Assembly: GCA_947069175.1 (NCBI GenBank)
Contig: CAMTDV010000007.1
Coordinates: forward strand, 47,086,181-47,150,180
Source: Scalesia atractyloides
Lineage: Eukaryota; Streptophyta; Magnoliopsida; Asterales; Asteraceae
Direction of reading: 5' to 3'
DNA length: 64,000 bases
The first letter of the stretch is position 1; each line of letters begins with the position of its first letter. Below are positions 37,561-48,711 of this stretch, piece by piece. Under the pieces are notes generated by a model, which made no database searches, was not told where the DNA came from, and was given only the letters and a program-made list of their open reading frames with translations. The translations under genes were made by a program, and so were the position numbers.

Positions 37561-39184
37561 ATCCTTCATCTGCTTGAACTACTAATGCTCTGTCTGTGTT
37601 GTTTGAAGGCCCAGACTGGTTGGAGTTGTTTGGGTTGTTAACAGCTACTATACTTTGTTCATTGTTAACTTGAGTTGTGTTCGGTGGCCGTGATTGATTT
37701 CGGAAAGGGCTGTGATTTCCTTGCTTGTTAGGTCGAGTGCATTCACGTTTGAAGTGACCTTTTTACCACAGTTGAAGCAAGTAACAACATCTTTATCAAA
37801 TCCATACTTTGTGCCTTTCTTGCTTTCCAAACGTGTTCATCCAGTTCTACTCATGTAGTCTTTAGCCTTTCTGACCGCACTCACAAATGCCCATTTAATA
37901 TCCATCAACTCCATCTCATCCCTGGCTATTTGTTGATAGTCCTCATTAGTTAAAATGATGTTTCCAATTTGACCGGCGACTAGTCCACAGAATGCACTAA
38001 CCATAGTGTTCAGAAGTTCCATGTGTTCCTGAGCAACTTCTACACTGACCTTGGAAAGATGTGAAGTATTAAGTCTGATGGTATTTGGATTTGCAGGTTG
38101 AAAGTTGTTACCATAGTAGGCTTGTTGAGAAGCTTGTTGTGGAACTTGAGGTGTAACAACTTGTGGTTGTAGTAGAAAGGCTTTAGGATCAAATACTTGA
38201 CCATAGGTTTGAGTACTTGAGCAAGCAGATTGACCTGTTTGAACTGGTTGTGGTAGAAAGGGATTAACATTTGACACAAACATTGTTTGAAGTTTTGGTT
38301 GCTGAGTTGTACTAACACCTGTGTTAATACCTCCAAAGTACATTTCAGGGTTTTGTAGAACAGGAATTCGTTTTGCTTTTTGTATTTCCTCTTCATTCTT
38401 GTTCTCCAGCTTCTGAACAAATTCATAAATACCGATCATGTCCAAAACACCTGTGTGCTTTAGCAAGTCAATGAATTGACTCCACTTTGGTGGTAGGGCA
38501 TCAGAAAAACGTATTACAATCTCTTATAGAGATGCAATCACCTTGTATGAATACATTTCACTAAGCAGATGATAGAAACGGGTTGTCATATCGCTTAGTG
38601 TTTCATTTTCAATGAACAGAAAACCTTCGAACTCTTTCTTCAGCAGATCATGTCGTATCTTTCTTGTTGTAGCATTTCCTTCCCTTCTTGCTTCTAAAGT
38701 ATCCTACAAGTTCTTGGTGGTGGTACAATATGCGAATTGATGATAAATATCCTTATGAAGTGCTTGTGTAAGGATAGCAAATGCCTTCTTTTCTAAATCA
38801 TAAGCCTTTTTATCATTTTCATCTAAGTTGGCTAAAGAGGCTGGATTTAATCCTGCGTCTTCGAGAGATTTTTGTATTGCGTAGTAAAACATGTCCATAA
38901 TTCTTTATTTTGACCAAGAACATACGTATGGAAATGACTTTTCCATGAAGGGTAATCGTTCATATGGTTCAACTTCGGTGACGGTTATTACTTCATGTTT
39001 CACTCTCGCTAATAAGAAGAGTCTGAATGCCCTGGTTTTGATTTACCACTCATGCCCATTGATTAGCGGTAATCATGGCTGTCTGCTGAGGCATCAGTGA
39101 TTTAACCCATGAGGTTGCGAAGCATTGTGGTGAGTCTTGTTTTGTATTTGAACTACTCCCCCAATCCCAAGGATTTGTACCCAT
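37561..39184 (-). pseudogene. Copia element E: gag N-terminal half
   Basis: Gag likely starts at the ATG at 39184 (MGTNPWDWGSSSNTKQD), with a stop about 40 codons in. The capsid-type region is at 38530-38898 (AYDLEKKAFAILTQALHKDI, then EFEGFLFIENETLSDM). A 209-residue open stretch follows at 37837-38466 (Gln/Pro-rich, ELMDIKWAFVSAVRKAKDYM). A first zinc knuckle (TCFNCGKK) is frameshifted after its second Cys near 37770. This is the UBN2-like capsid of Ty1/copia, broken in at least four places. Confidence 0.85.
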
Positions 39185-39961
39185 TTTGTTTTTTTGTTTA
39201 TGAAAATCCACTTAATATTTCAAAATTATCTTGAAATAAAATCCTTACTGTTAAAGTTCACGATTTTAAAAACACAAAGTATTGAAAAACTGGTCACGAA
39301 TAATAAATCATGAAAAACTTAGTTCTTCGTACGAACCACCAATTCGTACAACACGAACTAGGTTGTTCGTACGAACCACTGTTCTTCGTGCGAGCCACTA
39401 ATACTTCGTGCGAACAAGGTTCTTCATGCGAATCAGTTGGTCTTTCGCATGAACAATCTTGTTCTTCATGCGGATGGGTTATTCGCACAGAGGTTTTTCC
39501 CATGAAGGAATCTTTTTGTAGGGTTGGTTGGTGAGAAGTTTCCTTTTTAACCAGAAAGTTGTTTCTTGGTTTGTTCAAAAGATGTCAGTTGTCTACAAAG
39601 ATTTGGTTAAAAAGACAAACATTCCAATATCAGCTTTTCAGTCAAATTATAAAGTCTTAAGATCTGGTCAACCCTAAAGGAATATTCTGGTGAGTTTTCC
39701 GGCCAGTGCTTCACCGAAAATATGTACAACTGAACTTTGATAGAAAATATTAAGAAAAACCGTATCCTAACATGTCTCCATGTATTCTAACAAGGTTTTT
39801 ATAAAAATTTTCTGGATACAACAAGTTTTACCTAAGTTTTAACCTAGTTATCTTTTAAAAACTTAAGTTTCTTGTTAGAAGCTCAAGAACATTTCCAGGA
39901 ACCCTCACAACTTGCTCAAACACAACACTATGTTCGGTTTTAAACAAGGAAGAGAGCCAAA
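39185..39961 (-). other. Copia element E: 5' leader with CGTACG-type repeats
   Basis: Untranslated leader between primer site and gag. At 39320-39490 it holds several degenerate copies of TTCGTACGAAC (also TTCGTGCGAAC, TTCATGCGAAT), the same motif that fills the U3 part of the LTR (40265-40505). No gene is present. Confidence 0.6.
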
Positions 39962-39974
39962 GCTCTAATACCAC
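39962..39974 (-). other. Primer binding site of copia element E (one base changed)
   Basis: The minus strand reads GTGGTATTAGAGC next to the LTR edge. It matches the initiator-Met tRNA site TGGTATCAGAGC except for C to T. Confidence 0.8.
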
Positions 39975-40237
39975 TTGTAGGTCCATTTGGAGGATCAAGA
40001 TAACCTACCTCCTTTTTTATCTAACACACATACGAGTGCGGAATCCACGTAAATATGCAAACCAAAGCAAAGTAACAAACACAAGATAACCAAAGATTCA
40101 CTATCTTGATTAAATGAAGAGAGCTAGTACAAACACATACAAACGATGTTCATACAGACTAAGGATATTCTCCCTATGCTCTCTCTCTCTCTATCTCTTG
40201 TGCCTCAGTGTCTCTACTAAACTGTGAAGTGCATCTC

Positions 40238-40247
40238 TGTATATATA
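40238..40247 (-). promoter_or_regulatory. Copia LTR TATA box
   Basis: The minus strand reads TACTATATATACAG, between the palindrome-rich U3 and the GA-rich leader. That is the expected position for the core promoter. Confidence 0.55.
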
Positions 40248-40264
40248 GTACAAACACCCAGCAA

Positions 40265-40505
40265 CATACGAAGAATGTCACTGGCCGTACGAAGTACTAC
40301 AAACCACGAAGAACATACAGAAATGGTTGCTCGTACGAACAACTTATCCCTCATACGAATAAGTAGCTTATTCGTACGAACAAGCAAATTTCTTGTTGAC
40401 AGGGTCACTCGTACGATCATGAGAATCACTACAACATGAATGGCTCGTACGAGTAAGCAACTTGCTCGTACGAAGTGCCTTTCACTCGCACGAATAAGTG
40501 TTCTT
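40265..40505. repeat. CGTACG palindrome cluster in copia U3
   Basis: Six exact CGTACG cores, mostly as TTCGTACGAA or CTCGTACGAG, plus several one-off versions (CATACGAA, CGCACGAA), spaced roughly 20-40 bp apart and just upstream of the TATA box in the transcription direction. Confidence 0.75.
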
Positions 40506-40721
40506 CGGAGAACTTCCTAACAGACATGTCGTACACAAGACTTAACAGCATGCACACATGCAACTGTTTTACAACACAGACAAACTAAACGTCGTACTAA
40601 ATCAAGATAGGAGGATATCTTGATTTGATCGACATGACCAAACTTAACAGACACAATAAACAAAGACCGTAAATTACTGACGTAACTAAGAACAAGCGAC
40701 AGACACAAAAGTGCATCAACA

Positions 40722-41200
40722 ACTATGCGCAGGGGTAATCCAAAATGGCATATGATGTGCTCCCAAATGAATTTCTGAACTACAATTGTTGTGGTGAATG
40801 CAAGGGGTTTGGCTTCTACCCACTTGGTGAAGTTTTCGACTGCAACGATTATGAACTTCACCGCGCCTGGGGCGTCTGGGAAAGGTCCCACCCTATCGAT
40901 TGCCCATTGCTGGAAAGGCCATGCTGTTGTCACAGGGATCAGAGAATTCTTGGGGCGCAATGTCTTCGGAGCATGGCGCTGGCATGATGCGCACTTCCGT
41001 AGTGTTTCAACCGTATCTAGGTGCATGCCAGGTCAATAGTAACCAGCATTTATGATCTTTGCTACGACCATGCGCGACCAGCATGAATTCCGCATAACCC
41101 TTCATGTATTTCGCGGATCAAGTACTACGCATCTTGCGGGTCAACACAGCGAACGAGCGGTCCAAGGTATGACTTCTGGTATAGGATACCGTCCGCCATT
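40722..41200 (-). pseudogene. Element D (Tat gypsy): integrase, cut by copia insertion
   Basis: Starts with a broken zinc-finger part (CASCQRHAPKTLRP) and runs through the core: WAIDRVGPFPDAPG contains the first Asp, FIIVAVENFTKWVEAKPL follows, and HFGLPLRIV ends just before the second catalytic Asp. The frame is severed at 40722 by the copia 5' LTR. The remaining integrase should lie left of the window on the other side of the copia element. GPFP-x-APG and FTKWVEA are typical of Athila/Tat integrases. Confidence 0.88.
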
Positions 41201-42440
41201 TCATACTTAAGTGCCTTGTTCTGGACCTTCCTTAGCTTTCGCTTTGTTTTCGGGGAGGATCCCGTGTTGCAAGAACATGATTATGTGAGACATCCAGGAA
41301 GGATTCCCCACTTCAATGATGTTGACTTGTCGCAAAGGAACAGAATGGTTCTTGAGTACCTCAACGCGCACTTCACGCGCGAGGTGCTTGAAGCTTGTAA
41401 CGGCTAATTTGCTGAGCGCGTCGTCATGTTTATTCTCGCTTCGGTTGACATGGGTTATTTTGAAGTGTTGGAATTTGGTTATTAAGGCTTGCGCCTGCTC
41501 AAGATACAAAGCCATGTTTCGCCTTTTGCGGCGTATAGGCCGTTGACCTTTCCTGCGACTAAAAGGGAGTCGACGTTTGCTTCCACATTCTGTGCGCCCA
41601 TTTTGATTGCTAACCGAAGGTCTACCAGGAATGCTTCATACTCAGCTTCATTATTGGTACTTTTGAAATCCAACCTGATGGCGTAGGTGAACTCTTGATT
41701 GTCGGGGCTTATAAGTGAAGATCTGCCCCCGCGCCATCATCATAGGATGCGCCATCTATGTGAAGTATCCACGCGCGGTCATCTGAAACCGGCGTTAGGT
41801 TCTGTACAGCTTCACACTCTTGCACTTTGTTTTGTGGTATTTCCGCAATGAAATCGGTTAGTATCTGGCCCTTTATTGTTGGGCGTGGTTTGTACACAAT
41901 GTTGTGTCCACCAAGCTCAATCACGCATTTTGCTAGACGGCCAGATATGTCCGGTTTTGACAAAATTTGGCCTAAGTGATAGTTCGAGAGAACTGTTATA
42001 ACATGGCCGGAAATATACCGACGCAGCCGGCGGGATGCGTGGACTAAAGCTAGAGCAAGCTTTTCCATCATAGGATATCGTGTCTCTGGGTTAGTTAACA
42101 TCTTGCTGACATAGTAGATCGGAGTTTGAACTCCTGCGAGCTCTACTAGTAGGACTGCTCCCAGAGCGATATCTAAAGCGGAAAGTAAAGTATCAGAGGC
42201 TCGTTCTTTTGCGGTGCCATGAGCGTTGGCAGTTGAATTAAGCACTCCTTCATTTGGGTGAAGGCTTTCTCCGCATCCGGAGTCCACCGAAACTTGTTTT
42301 GCTTTACACGGTTCCACAAAGTGCTGTTGAATGGGAAGGACTTTATTGCGTGGTTGGCCAGGAACCTGTTCAGCGCAGCCAATCGCCCCGCCAACTGTTG
42401 CATTTCTTTGATAGTTGAGGGGGAAGGCATACACTGAATC
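41201..42440 (-). pseudogene. Element D: two RNase H domains
   Basis: After RT comes the ordinary gypsy RNase H (LSALDIALGAVLLVE, PIYYVSKMLTNPETRYP, YKPRPTIKGQILTDFIAE at 41820-42190). A second RNase H follows (ILHIDGASYDDGAGA near 41720-41790, STNNEAEYEAFLVDLRLA at 41560-41670, ITHVNRSENKHDDALSKLA near 41410-41470). The DGA / E / D catalytic pattern of an archaeal-like RNase H is visible. Two RNase H domains in a row is the diagnostic trait of the Tat lineage. There are frame changes at about 41720 and 41500. Confidence 0.88.
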
Positions 42441-43085
42441 GATTCCACTTTCTCGAGATTAACTTTGAAACCGTCGTGCGAGATGACGAATCCCAGAAAT
42501 TTGCCTTCTTCCATTCCAAACGAGCACTTGCTGGGGTTCAGCTTCAGGTTTGCCTTGCGCAAGGATGCAAACGTCTTTTGAACGTTTATCAGCATCTTCT
42601 CCTAATCCGAGCTCATGATGACAAGGTCATCAATATACACTTCTACGGTTTCGCCAATGTCGTCCCCGAAGACATGGTCCATTAAACGTTGGTAGGTGGC
42701 TCCTGCGTTGCGCAATCCAAAGGCATCTTTGTGTAACAAAAAATCCCCTTGTCAGTTCGGAAAGCGGTCTTGTCTTTGTCCTTTTTCTTCATTTGGATTT
42801 GGTGGTAGCCTTTGTAGCAATCAAGGAAACATTTCCACCTATATGAAGCGAGGGAGTCCACTTTTTTGTCGATTTCAGGTAAGGCGTAGCAGTCCTTGGG
42901 ACATGCCTTGTTAAGATCCTTGAAATCGACACACATGCGCCAACTGCCGTTGGACTTTTGGACCATGACTTGGTTGGTTACCCATGTCTGATAGCGTACC
43001 TCTCAGATGATTCCTGCTTGGAGAAGCTCTGAAACTTGCTCGTTTAGTACGCAGGTCTTTTCAGGAACGAAGCTGCGCATCTTCT
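42441..43085 (-). pseudogene. Element D: reverse transcriptase
   Basis: The fingers and palm read MVQKSNGSWRMCVDFKDLNK, CYALPEIDKKVDSLA and KTAFRTDKGIFCYTKMPL at 42682-42966. After a frameshift the catalytic EVYIDDLVIMSSD is at about 42610-42650 and is followed by a stop. The thumb (NLKLNPSKCSFGMEEGKFLG) is open at 42173-42595. The order RT then two RNase H then integrase is as in Tat elements. Confidence 0.9.
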
Positions 43086-43580
43086 AAACGGTGGGCTGAA
43101 CTGAAGGGAATGTGTGCAACGCGTGCTCAACGATTTCCCTCGGTACTCCAATCTGGTTCATCGTTGGATAATGACTTTGGTAGCTTCGTCGGTGGTTCCT
43201 CTTCAAAGGACATGATTTCCTTCCTTGCGTACATAATGGCCACCCTAGTTTCTGTGGGAAACCGCAGGCGGCATGGGGAGTGGAAGTGATCATACTGAAC
43301 TCTCGTTGAGCGCGCCGGCCCAACAGTACGTCATGGTGTGAAGTTGCGGGCATGACAATGAAATTGACTAAGACCGTGCGAGAGTGTCGCCCGTCGGAAA
43401 GAGTCACCGGAAACGAAATTTGGCCTAGAGGGAAGACGGCCTCGTTGCGGAAACCAGTGAGTGGGAAGTCCACCGGCTCCAAGCGCGCCTTGTCTTCTTA
43501 GTCGAGCTGCTGGAAGCACTATTCATAGATGATGTCCATAGAGCTCCCAGGGTCTATGAACATATAATCGGTGCGATAAT
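43084..43580 (-). pseudogene. Element D: aspartic protease
   Basis: The active-site region near 43550 reads FIDPGSSMDIIY, where Tat elements usually have D-x-GSS. The Asp and Gly are kept. The rest (FPLTGFRNEAVFPLGQISFP, LVNFIVMPATSHHDVLLGR) is open at 43084-43482. Stops are present at about 43500 and after the active site. Confidence 0.75.
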
Positions 43581-45398
43581 GGCCGAAGATGCCAGTTATC
43601 ACGACCGGTCGGTCTTCTTGTGGACCCCCGGGAACTACGGGAAAGATGATCTGCTGCTCGCGCAAGTGACGCGTGTAACTTTTCTGGTTGCTACGCTTGC
43701 ATGACGGGCCACCCTAGATCATATGAACAGACTTCATCTTTTTATTACTCAAACCTTCGCCGCCTCGAGTGATTAGGCGCACCTCCTTGCGCACATTTTG
43801 CAGTAAGTGGGTGAGCTTCCCACTTTTGAGTGCTTTCTAGATCTCCATGCGCAAGGAGATGCAATTATCAGTTGTATGCCCCATATCCTTGTGATCATTG
43901 CACAAAAGGTTGGGGTCTTGACCTTTCTTATTGCGCATCGGCGGCGGTTGTTTGAACTGATGGTCTTCGGTGCTGAGTACCTCCGCCGGTATTTTCGTCA
44001 GTGGGTCCACTACCGATCGCGATTATCCTGCTTTATTGCTCGCTGAGTAGCAAGTTTATTTAAGGTCGCACGTGCGTCGACCGGTGAGTAGGGAGGGTTT
44101 TGGCTGTGCTCCCTCCAGCTCTTATTCTTTTTCCAAAACTTTTGCTTATGTCTTGGGATGGTGGTGAGGTCGGGGAGGTCTACTGTTATTGAGGTTGTGC
44201 TCCGTCTGCGCATAGACCTTTGCTGCTGCCATAAGCTTCTCCCAGCTTTCGGGAGGCCTGTAGTTCCCGACAAGACTTTGATCATCTCGTCGTAGCGTAC
44301 AGCGTACTTGAACTGTGCACGAATCAGGTCTTTGTGCACATCCCCTATCTCCATCACCTCTTTATTATAGCGAGTGATGAAGTCTTCAAGACTTTCGTCA
44401 TCACGCCGTCAGATGTTCATTACGTCAGAACAGTCTCTGACGTAACGCCGCTGTTCGCTGAAGTTCGTCAGGAACTTGTCTTTCAAATCGTTCCATGACG
44501 CGAGCTTGCCTGTGGGCAAGTTGTTAAACCATAGGCGCACAACGCCTGTGAGAGTTTGGACATACAAGTAACACCACATAGGTAGCGTCCAGCCTCCAAT
44601 CAGTCCTGCGCCGGTGAAAAGGCACAGATGGTCATCTGGGTCTGTCAACCCATTGTACTTCCCCACGTTGGAGGGAAGTTTTGCGCGCTCCAGCGGTGGG
44701 AGTGCGATCTCCTTGATGAATTTTGAGTGTTCGGCTGCTTCAGCCGGCCTGTAGATCAAATTATAGTTGTACTCCGCCTCCGGGTTGTAACCAGCCTGTG
44801 ACGCAAATCTGTAAGTAGCATGATCCTTCGGCAGCAGGTGAAACACATTGGCGCTATCACCCTCGCCATATGCCTTGTCCACCTCACGTTGAGTGTACCG
44901 CTCCCCAAGGGGACGCGGGCCCAACCGCGAGTGGATGGACGCTCGCCTATGAGTATGAGACTCTGGTTTAGGTAGCGATTGAGAGTACTCCGTTTCAGGG
45001 GTACGGAGTTCAGATGGGACGCTCGCGCCTGCCGGCGAGTCGTAGCTCAATATTCTTGGTGTAGGCGAAGCATGCACCTGAGCAGTTGGCTGCACTAGGG
45101 CAGCAGAAGTGTTTGTTTGTGCGCAGAGTTGCGCGTAAACGACGTTTAGAGCCGTCATAGACTTGATGTACCAAGACATCGGGGTCTCACCTAGGGGTAA
45201 GACCGATGTGATTGGTACGAAAGGAGTCTCCATTTGAGCTCCGGGGGTAACCGGAATATTCACATGACCAGAGTCGTGATGAGTTCCAGCATTCCCGGAA
45301 GAAGCTTATTCCACTAGTCCGTCAAGTCGAGAGGCATGAACTGGGTTCTTGCCTTCAGCTCGAGGACCTCGTGGAGTGTTGGTTGGAAAGTCAGCCAT
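43581..45398 (-). pseudogene. Element D: gag
   Basis: The start is set at the ATG at 45398 (MADFPTNTPRGPRAEG), with a stop after about 35 codons. A 284-residue open stretch (44409-45263) holds the capsid: LPSNVGKYNGLTDPDDHL, VRLWFNNLPTGKLASWNDL and FSEQRRYVRD. 44010-44357 continues with RAQFKYAVRYDEMIKVLSG. A Tat-type knuckle (CNDHKDMGHTTDNC) is visible near 43870-43910. Alternating frames indicate many small indels. Confidence 0.88.
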
Positions 45399-45655
45399 TT
45401 AGACGTGAGGTTTGTGAAAAAAAACAAAACGAAGAAACATATGTGAGAGAGAGAGAGAGAGAGAGAATAGCGGATGGCGCCAATGAAGAAACACCGATTG
45501 AACCTAGGGTTATCCGGGGATATATTAGTTACAACCTAGAGATTCTGCATAAAAGGTTGCCTCTTCGATCGCTTTTCAGGGTGATCTCACTCGGACTGAT
45601 CTGCAAAACTAGCAGCGTCGTTAGTCTCGTCAAGGGAAAAGGGTGGGTTTTCTCC
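45399..45655 (-). other. Element D: leader
   Basis: Untranslated leader between LTR and gag, with a GA microsatellite at 45446-45465 on the plus strand. The primer site should begin near 45655 (minus strand TGGAGAAAACCC), but I could not match it to a tRNA with confidence. Confidence 0.45.
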
Positions 45656-46484
45656 ATGACAACACTCTAGCGTGAGAATAAGTATTTGGTGGTTGCAAGT
45701 TGAAAGCAAGTAAGCTCAAGTAACAAGCAGTAAGTTAGTTCGTATGTTTCTGAATATTTGTGCCTAGTTTACCTGGTGGTTCGATACTTATTTTATAGCC
45801 GAAAGTAAGTGGGCTTTGGAGATGGGCTGATGGGCCTTGGGCCCAGCCCAGACGACCAGAGATATCCGTTCTGTCCCTCTGCATCGAACATTAAATGTTC
45901 CCTGTAGGAGAATTATTGTTCTCTGTCAGAAGTTGTGCTTTGTCGGCTGCTGAATGGTGCCACGTGTAAAGGCGGCTGTCCCTGGTGTCAGACCTGCCAT
46001 CAGCCGAAAGTGGAGAATGTGTGACAGTCACTGACGTAAGTATGCTTCGTGCACAGTCTGGCGTCTGCATTACTGTTCATGCTACGCAGTCTGATGCAAC
46101 CTACAGAGCAACCATTGGGTCACAGCTCTGCCACTCTGTACCCTTGCATACAGTCAACGCCTCTCTGTGCTTATCCATTCTGCGAGGTTTTGTCAGTGCT
46201 TTCTAGCCAGCACATAGTTGCAGGGATAATCCTTTTGTCCACAAGACTATGAGTAGCTCTCATGTTTGTCTTGTCCTTGCAAGGTTTTAGGACTTGCGGC
46301 TAGAAGGTTGTTTGGTCCGCGCAGGGTCAAGTAGCCTGCGCGTTTAAGTCTACTTTGTCGTTGTGCCAAGTACACAAGGTTCGTTGTGTGACTTATATTG
46401 TTTGGTCTAACTTGTCGTTGTGCCAAGCAACCAAAGTTAGACTTAAACACGATATGGATTTGGTTTCGAATACTCTTTTGCACA
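45656..46484 (-). mobile_element. Element D, 5' LTR (borders approximate)
   Basis: In element sense it would begin TGTGCAAAAGAG at 46484 and end near 45656 (GTTGTCA). A TATA box (TATAAAATA) lies at 45789-45797 on the minus strand, about 130 bp before the 3' border. Positions 45990-46310 align with the reverse complement of 63650-64000, the LTR of a related element. No matching 3' LTR is in the window. Confidence 0.65.
45789..45797 (-). promoter_or_regulatory. Element D LTR TATA box
   Basis: TATAAAATA on the minus strand inside the LTR, oriented toward gag. Confidence 0.5.
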
Positions 46485-47135
46485 CTGTGAATTAAATAAG
46501 TATAAAACTAATTCGTCAAATAAGATAAGTATATAAATTGATTTATAACTGTGAAACTAATGATTTTTACCTCAAGATTTCGGGTTGTCGCAGATACTGT
46601 TTTTAACGAGCTCATTGATGAAGATACGAATTGGAGGCTAAAATATGACCTTGTTGAGCATCTTGGAAAACAAGATTTACCCTACATTTTGGTGGATTCC
46701 GACGACGAATAATTAAATTAGTTTTAGTTTTAAAATGTCTTTTTATATTTTACTGTCATTTTATTTATTTTATTTTTACGTGTTCTCTTATTTTTTTACA
46801 TTAATGTAATTTTATTTATTTAATTAATGTAATATCTTTTGTTAATTAAATGTAATTTTATGTGTTTAAAATGGGTTTTATTTATTAATGCTTAATTTAT
46901 TAAAATTAAAAAAAGAAAAAAAGAAATGGACTTCCCACATGGGGAGCACCCCAATGTATTTTAACACCCCTTCCACCCTAAGCTCCATCTTTAGGCTACT
47001 CGACACGGGGGGACGGCCTTGGCCCGTCGCACCCCGTCGCCAGCCATGTACACCATTTCAGGGGTTGCGTTGGTGTCGTGAACGTCTTCCCAAAGACATT
47101 GTTGCCGGTGCTCTCTCTCTTCTTCTCTACACACA

Positions 47136-47175
<40 letters not shown>

Positions 47176-47290
47176 CCTCATCCTTCATTTCCTAGGTCCA
47201 TCTCATTTAGAAACATCCTCACACCCATCCTACGTGACGCTGACGTGGATGGTCATCTTCCAAGGATTACCCTCCTCTCATACCGAATAG
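46485..47290 (+). other. AT-rich region with possible transposase C-terminal remnant
   Basis: From about 46568 to 46711 the plus strand reads open as VVADTVFNELIDEDTN, KYDLVEHLGKQDLPY, then VDSDDE and a stop. DLVEH near a protein end is reminiscent of PIF/Harbinger-type nucleases, so this may be the last 48 or so codons of one. I would not go beyond that. The following 46730-46920 is very AT-rich. 46950-47110 is GC-rich (CGACACGGGGGGACGGCC) and could be a transposon end. No complete gene is present. Confidence 0.3.
47139..47172. repeat. (TA)n microsatellite
   Basis: Uninterrupted TA units between CACACACC and TTAGCC. Translation gives meaningless Ile-Tyr runs on both strands. Confidence 0.95.
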
Positions 47291-48009
47291 ACTTAGTTAA
47301 CATCTTTTTCAAAGTTACATTTTGGTATTGTGTGGTATTCTCAATTGCTACTCGGATAGTCATTTGAATGACGAAGGTTAGATTTTTTAGTTTAAGTTCA
47401 TGTGAAATAATTATATTAGCCTTACTATTTAAAAAATAACTAAAAGATTAAAGAACATATAAAATTAAATAATCAATTAAATTCAACTGGAACACATCCA
47501 CACCCACCTTCAACCTCCTCCACCTTCCACCATTGCCTACCAAGAACTTCGCTCTATGAAATCACGAGCATCTCCAATTGTAGCTACCACAATAGATCTG
47601 AACCATCGATTCACTCACAAATTGATTTCCTCTCACAAATCTGATGGTAGCCCACGTCACGTCCACAACCCCCTCTTTTCGATTATATCCTCTTTTACTA
47701 GAAAAAATGAGGGTATGTCTGCCAAGATTAGGATCCTCATGTAATGCCCCGTGCTCGTTTACCTAAAATCACAATTCTATTGCGGCTGTTAGGTTGTGGT
47801 TCTACCGGAGTTTCATGGGTCTCCTTGTGTGATGATCGATAATAATAACGCTTTGGGCTGTAGTTCTTAATGTGGACGGAAAAACACCTTTAAAAGGGGA
47901 AATGAAGTGTTGTCAACAAAACAAGTCATAGATGGTGGTGGTCGCCGGAGTGGATGGAGTTAACGGCACAAGGGATGAGATGGTGGAGATGGTGGTGTGT
48001 GGAGGTATA
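47291..48009. other. Intergenic, nothing recognised
   Basis: No open frame with a recognisable product, no repeat ends and no RNA gene that I can support. The 60-codon frames here have no family resemblance. Confidence 0.5.
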
Positions 48010-48106
48010 GGCGGATCCAGAAATTTTTTTGATGGGTGCATGTATCTGTTAGGTTAAAACAAATCAGGTTAAAATGGGTCGAATAAAACCTATACATATT
48101 CATCCA

Positions 48107-48108
<2 letters not shown>

Positions 48109-48152
<44 letters not shown>

Positions 48153-48160
48153 TAATAATA
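48109..48160. repeat. (AAT)n microsatellite
   Basis: About 17 AAT/ATA units, interrupted once by AAAATAATA. Confidence 0.95.
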
Positions 48161-48479
48161 ATAACAAAACGAAGTATTGTAACGAAATGATCTAATATAC
48201 ATATCTTAATCTTAAGTATTATACAAAAACGCAGCTTCTTTATTTGGTTGGATACTTTTGAAAGACTAAATGGTGCTTATGAACATAGGATTTCATCTTT
48301 TCCAGATGAAAAAAGTTGGCCATTGTATAGTCAAAATATGCTGTTACTAATTTGGCAGCCCACAATCCACGTATAGTTAAAATAGCTCAACCCATTTACG
48401 TCCAAATTCATATTCTGACTCCACGAGTATCTCAGCCCATTTAACTCCAAATTCATATTCCGACTCACAAATCAGATTT

Positions 48480-48711
48480 GAGGATGTTAACGGCTCTATA
48501 GCCTAGTGACATCTTAGGGTGAGATAAGAATTTGGGACTAATAGGTCCTGGGTTTGATTTCCATAAGAGGTTTTTTTTCCAAATTTATTGGATTTCCTCC
48601 TTAATTGGTATATATACATTATGCCTAGTGGAGAAGGATATGATTGGATGGTTCCACTGGTGACATGATAATACTCCAGTAGTCCATAATGATCCAAATT
48701 TACCGTTAAAA
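48480..48711 (+). mobile_element. tRNA-derived SINE with 11-bp target duplication
   Basis: A 232-bp insert is flanked on both sides by the perfect 11-mer AAATCAGATTT (48469-48479 and 48712-48722). The head is tRNA-like: box A TAGCCTAGTGAC at 48499-48510 and box B GGTTTGATTTCC at 48551-48562, about 40 bp apart, as in Pol III promoters. The body is unrelated to tRNA and the end is AT-rich with a short A run. Length, internal promoter and long direct repeats are the defining traits of a SINE. The family is not one I can name. Confidence 0.8.

Larger units (their letters stand above)
39976..40721 (-). mobile_element. Copia element E, 5' LTR (746 bp)
   Basis: In element sense it starts TGTTGATGCAC at 40721 and ends GGACCTACA at 39976, followed by the primer site. 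U3 (right part) is crowded with CGTACG palindromes and ends at a TATA box near 40238-40247. A GA-rich tract follows (CT repeat on the plus strand, 40178-40200). To its right is broken integrase of element D, and ACTAT (40722-40726) is the candidate target duplication, whose partner lies outside the window. Confidence 0.88.

Noticed and set aside
1..46484. Integrated plant pararetrovirus (caulimovirid)
   Set aside because: All RT regions are followed by integrase or flanked by LTRs with primer site and polypurine tract. No movement-protein or caulimovirid coat motifs are seen.
47960..48202. Frame with a long Ile run
   Set aside because: It is the AAT microsatellite read on the minus strand.
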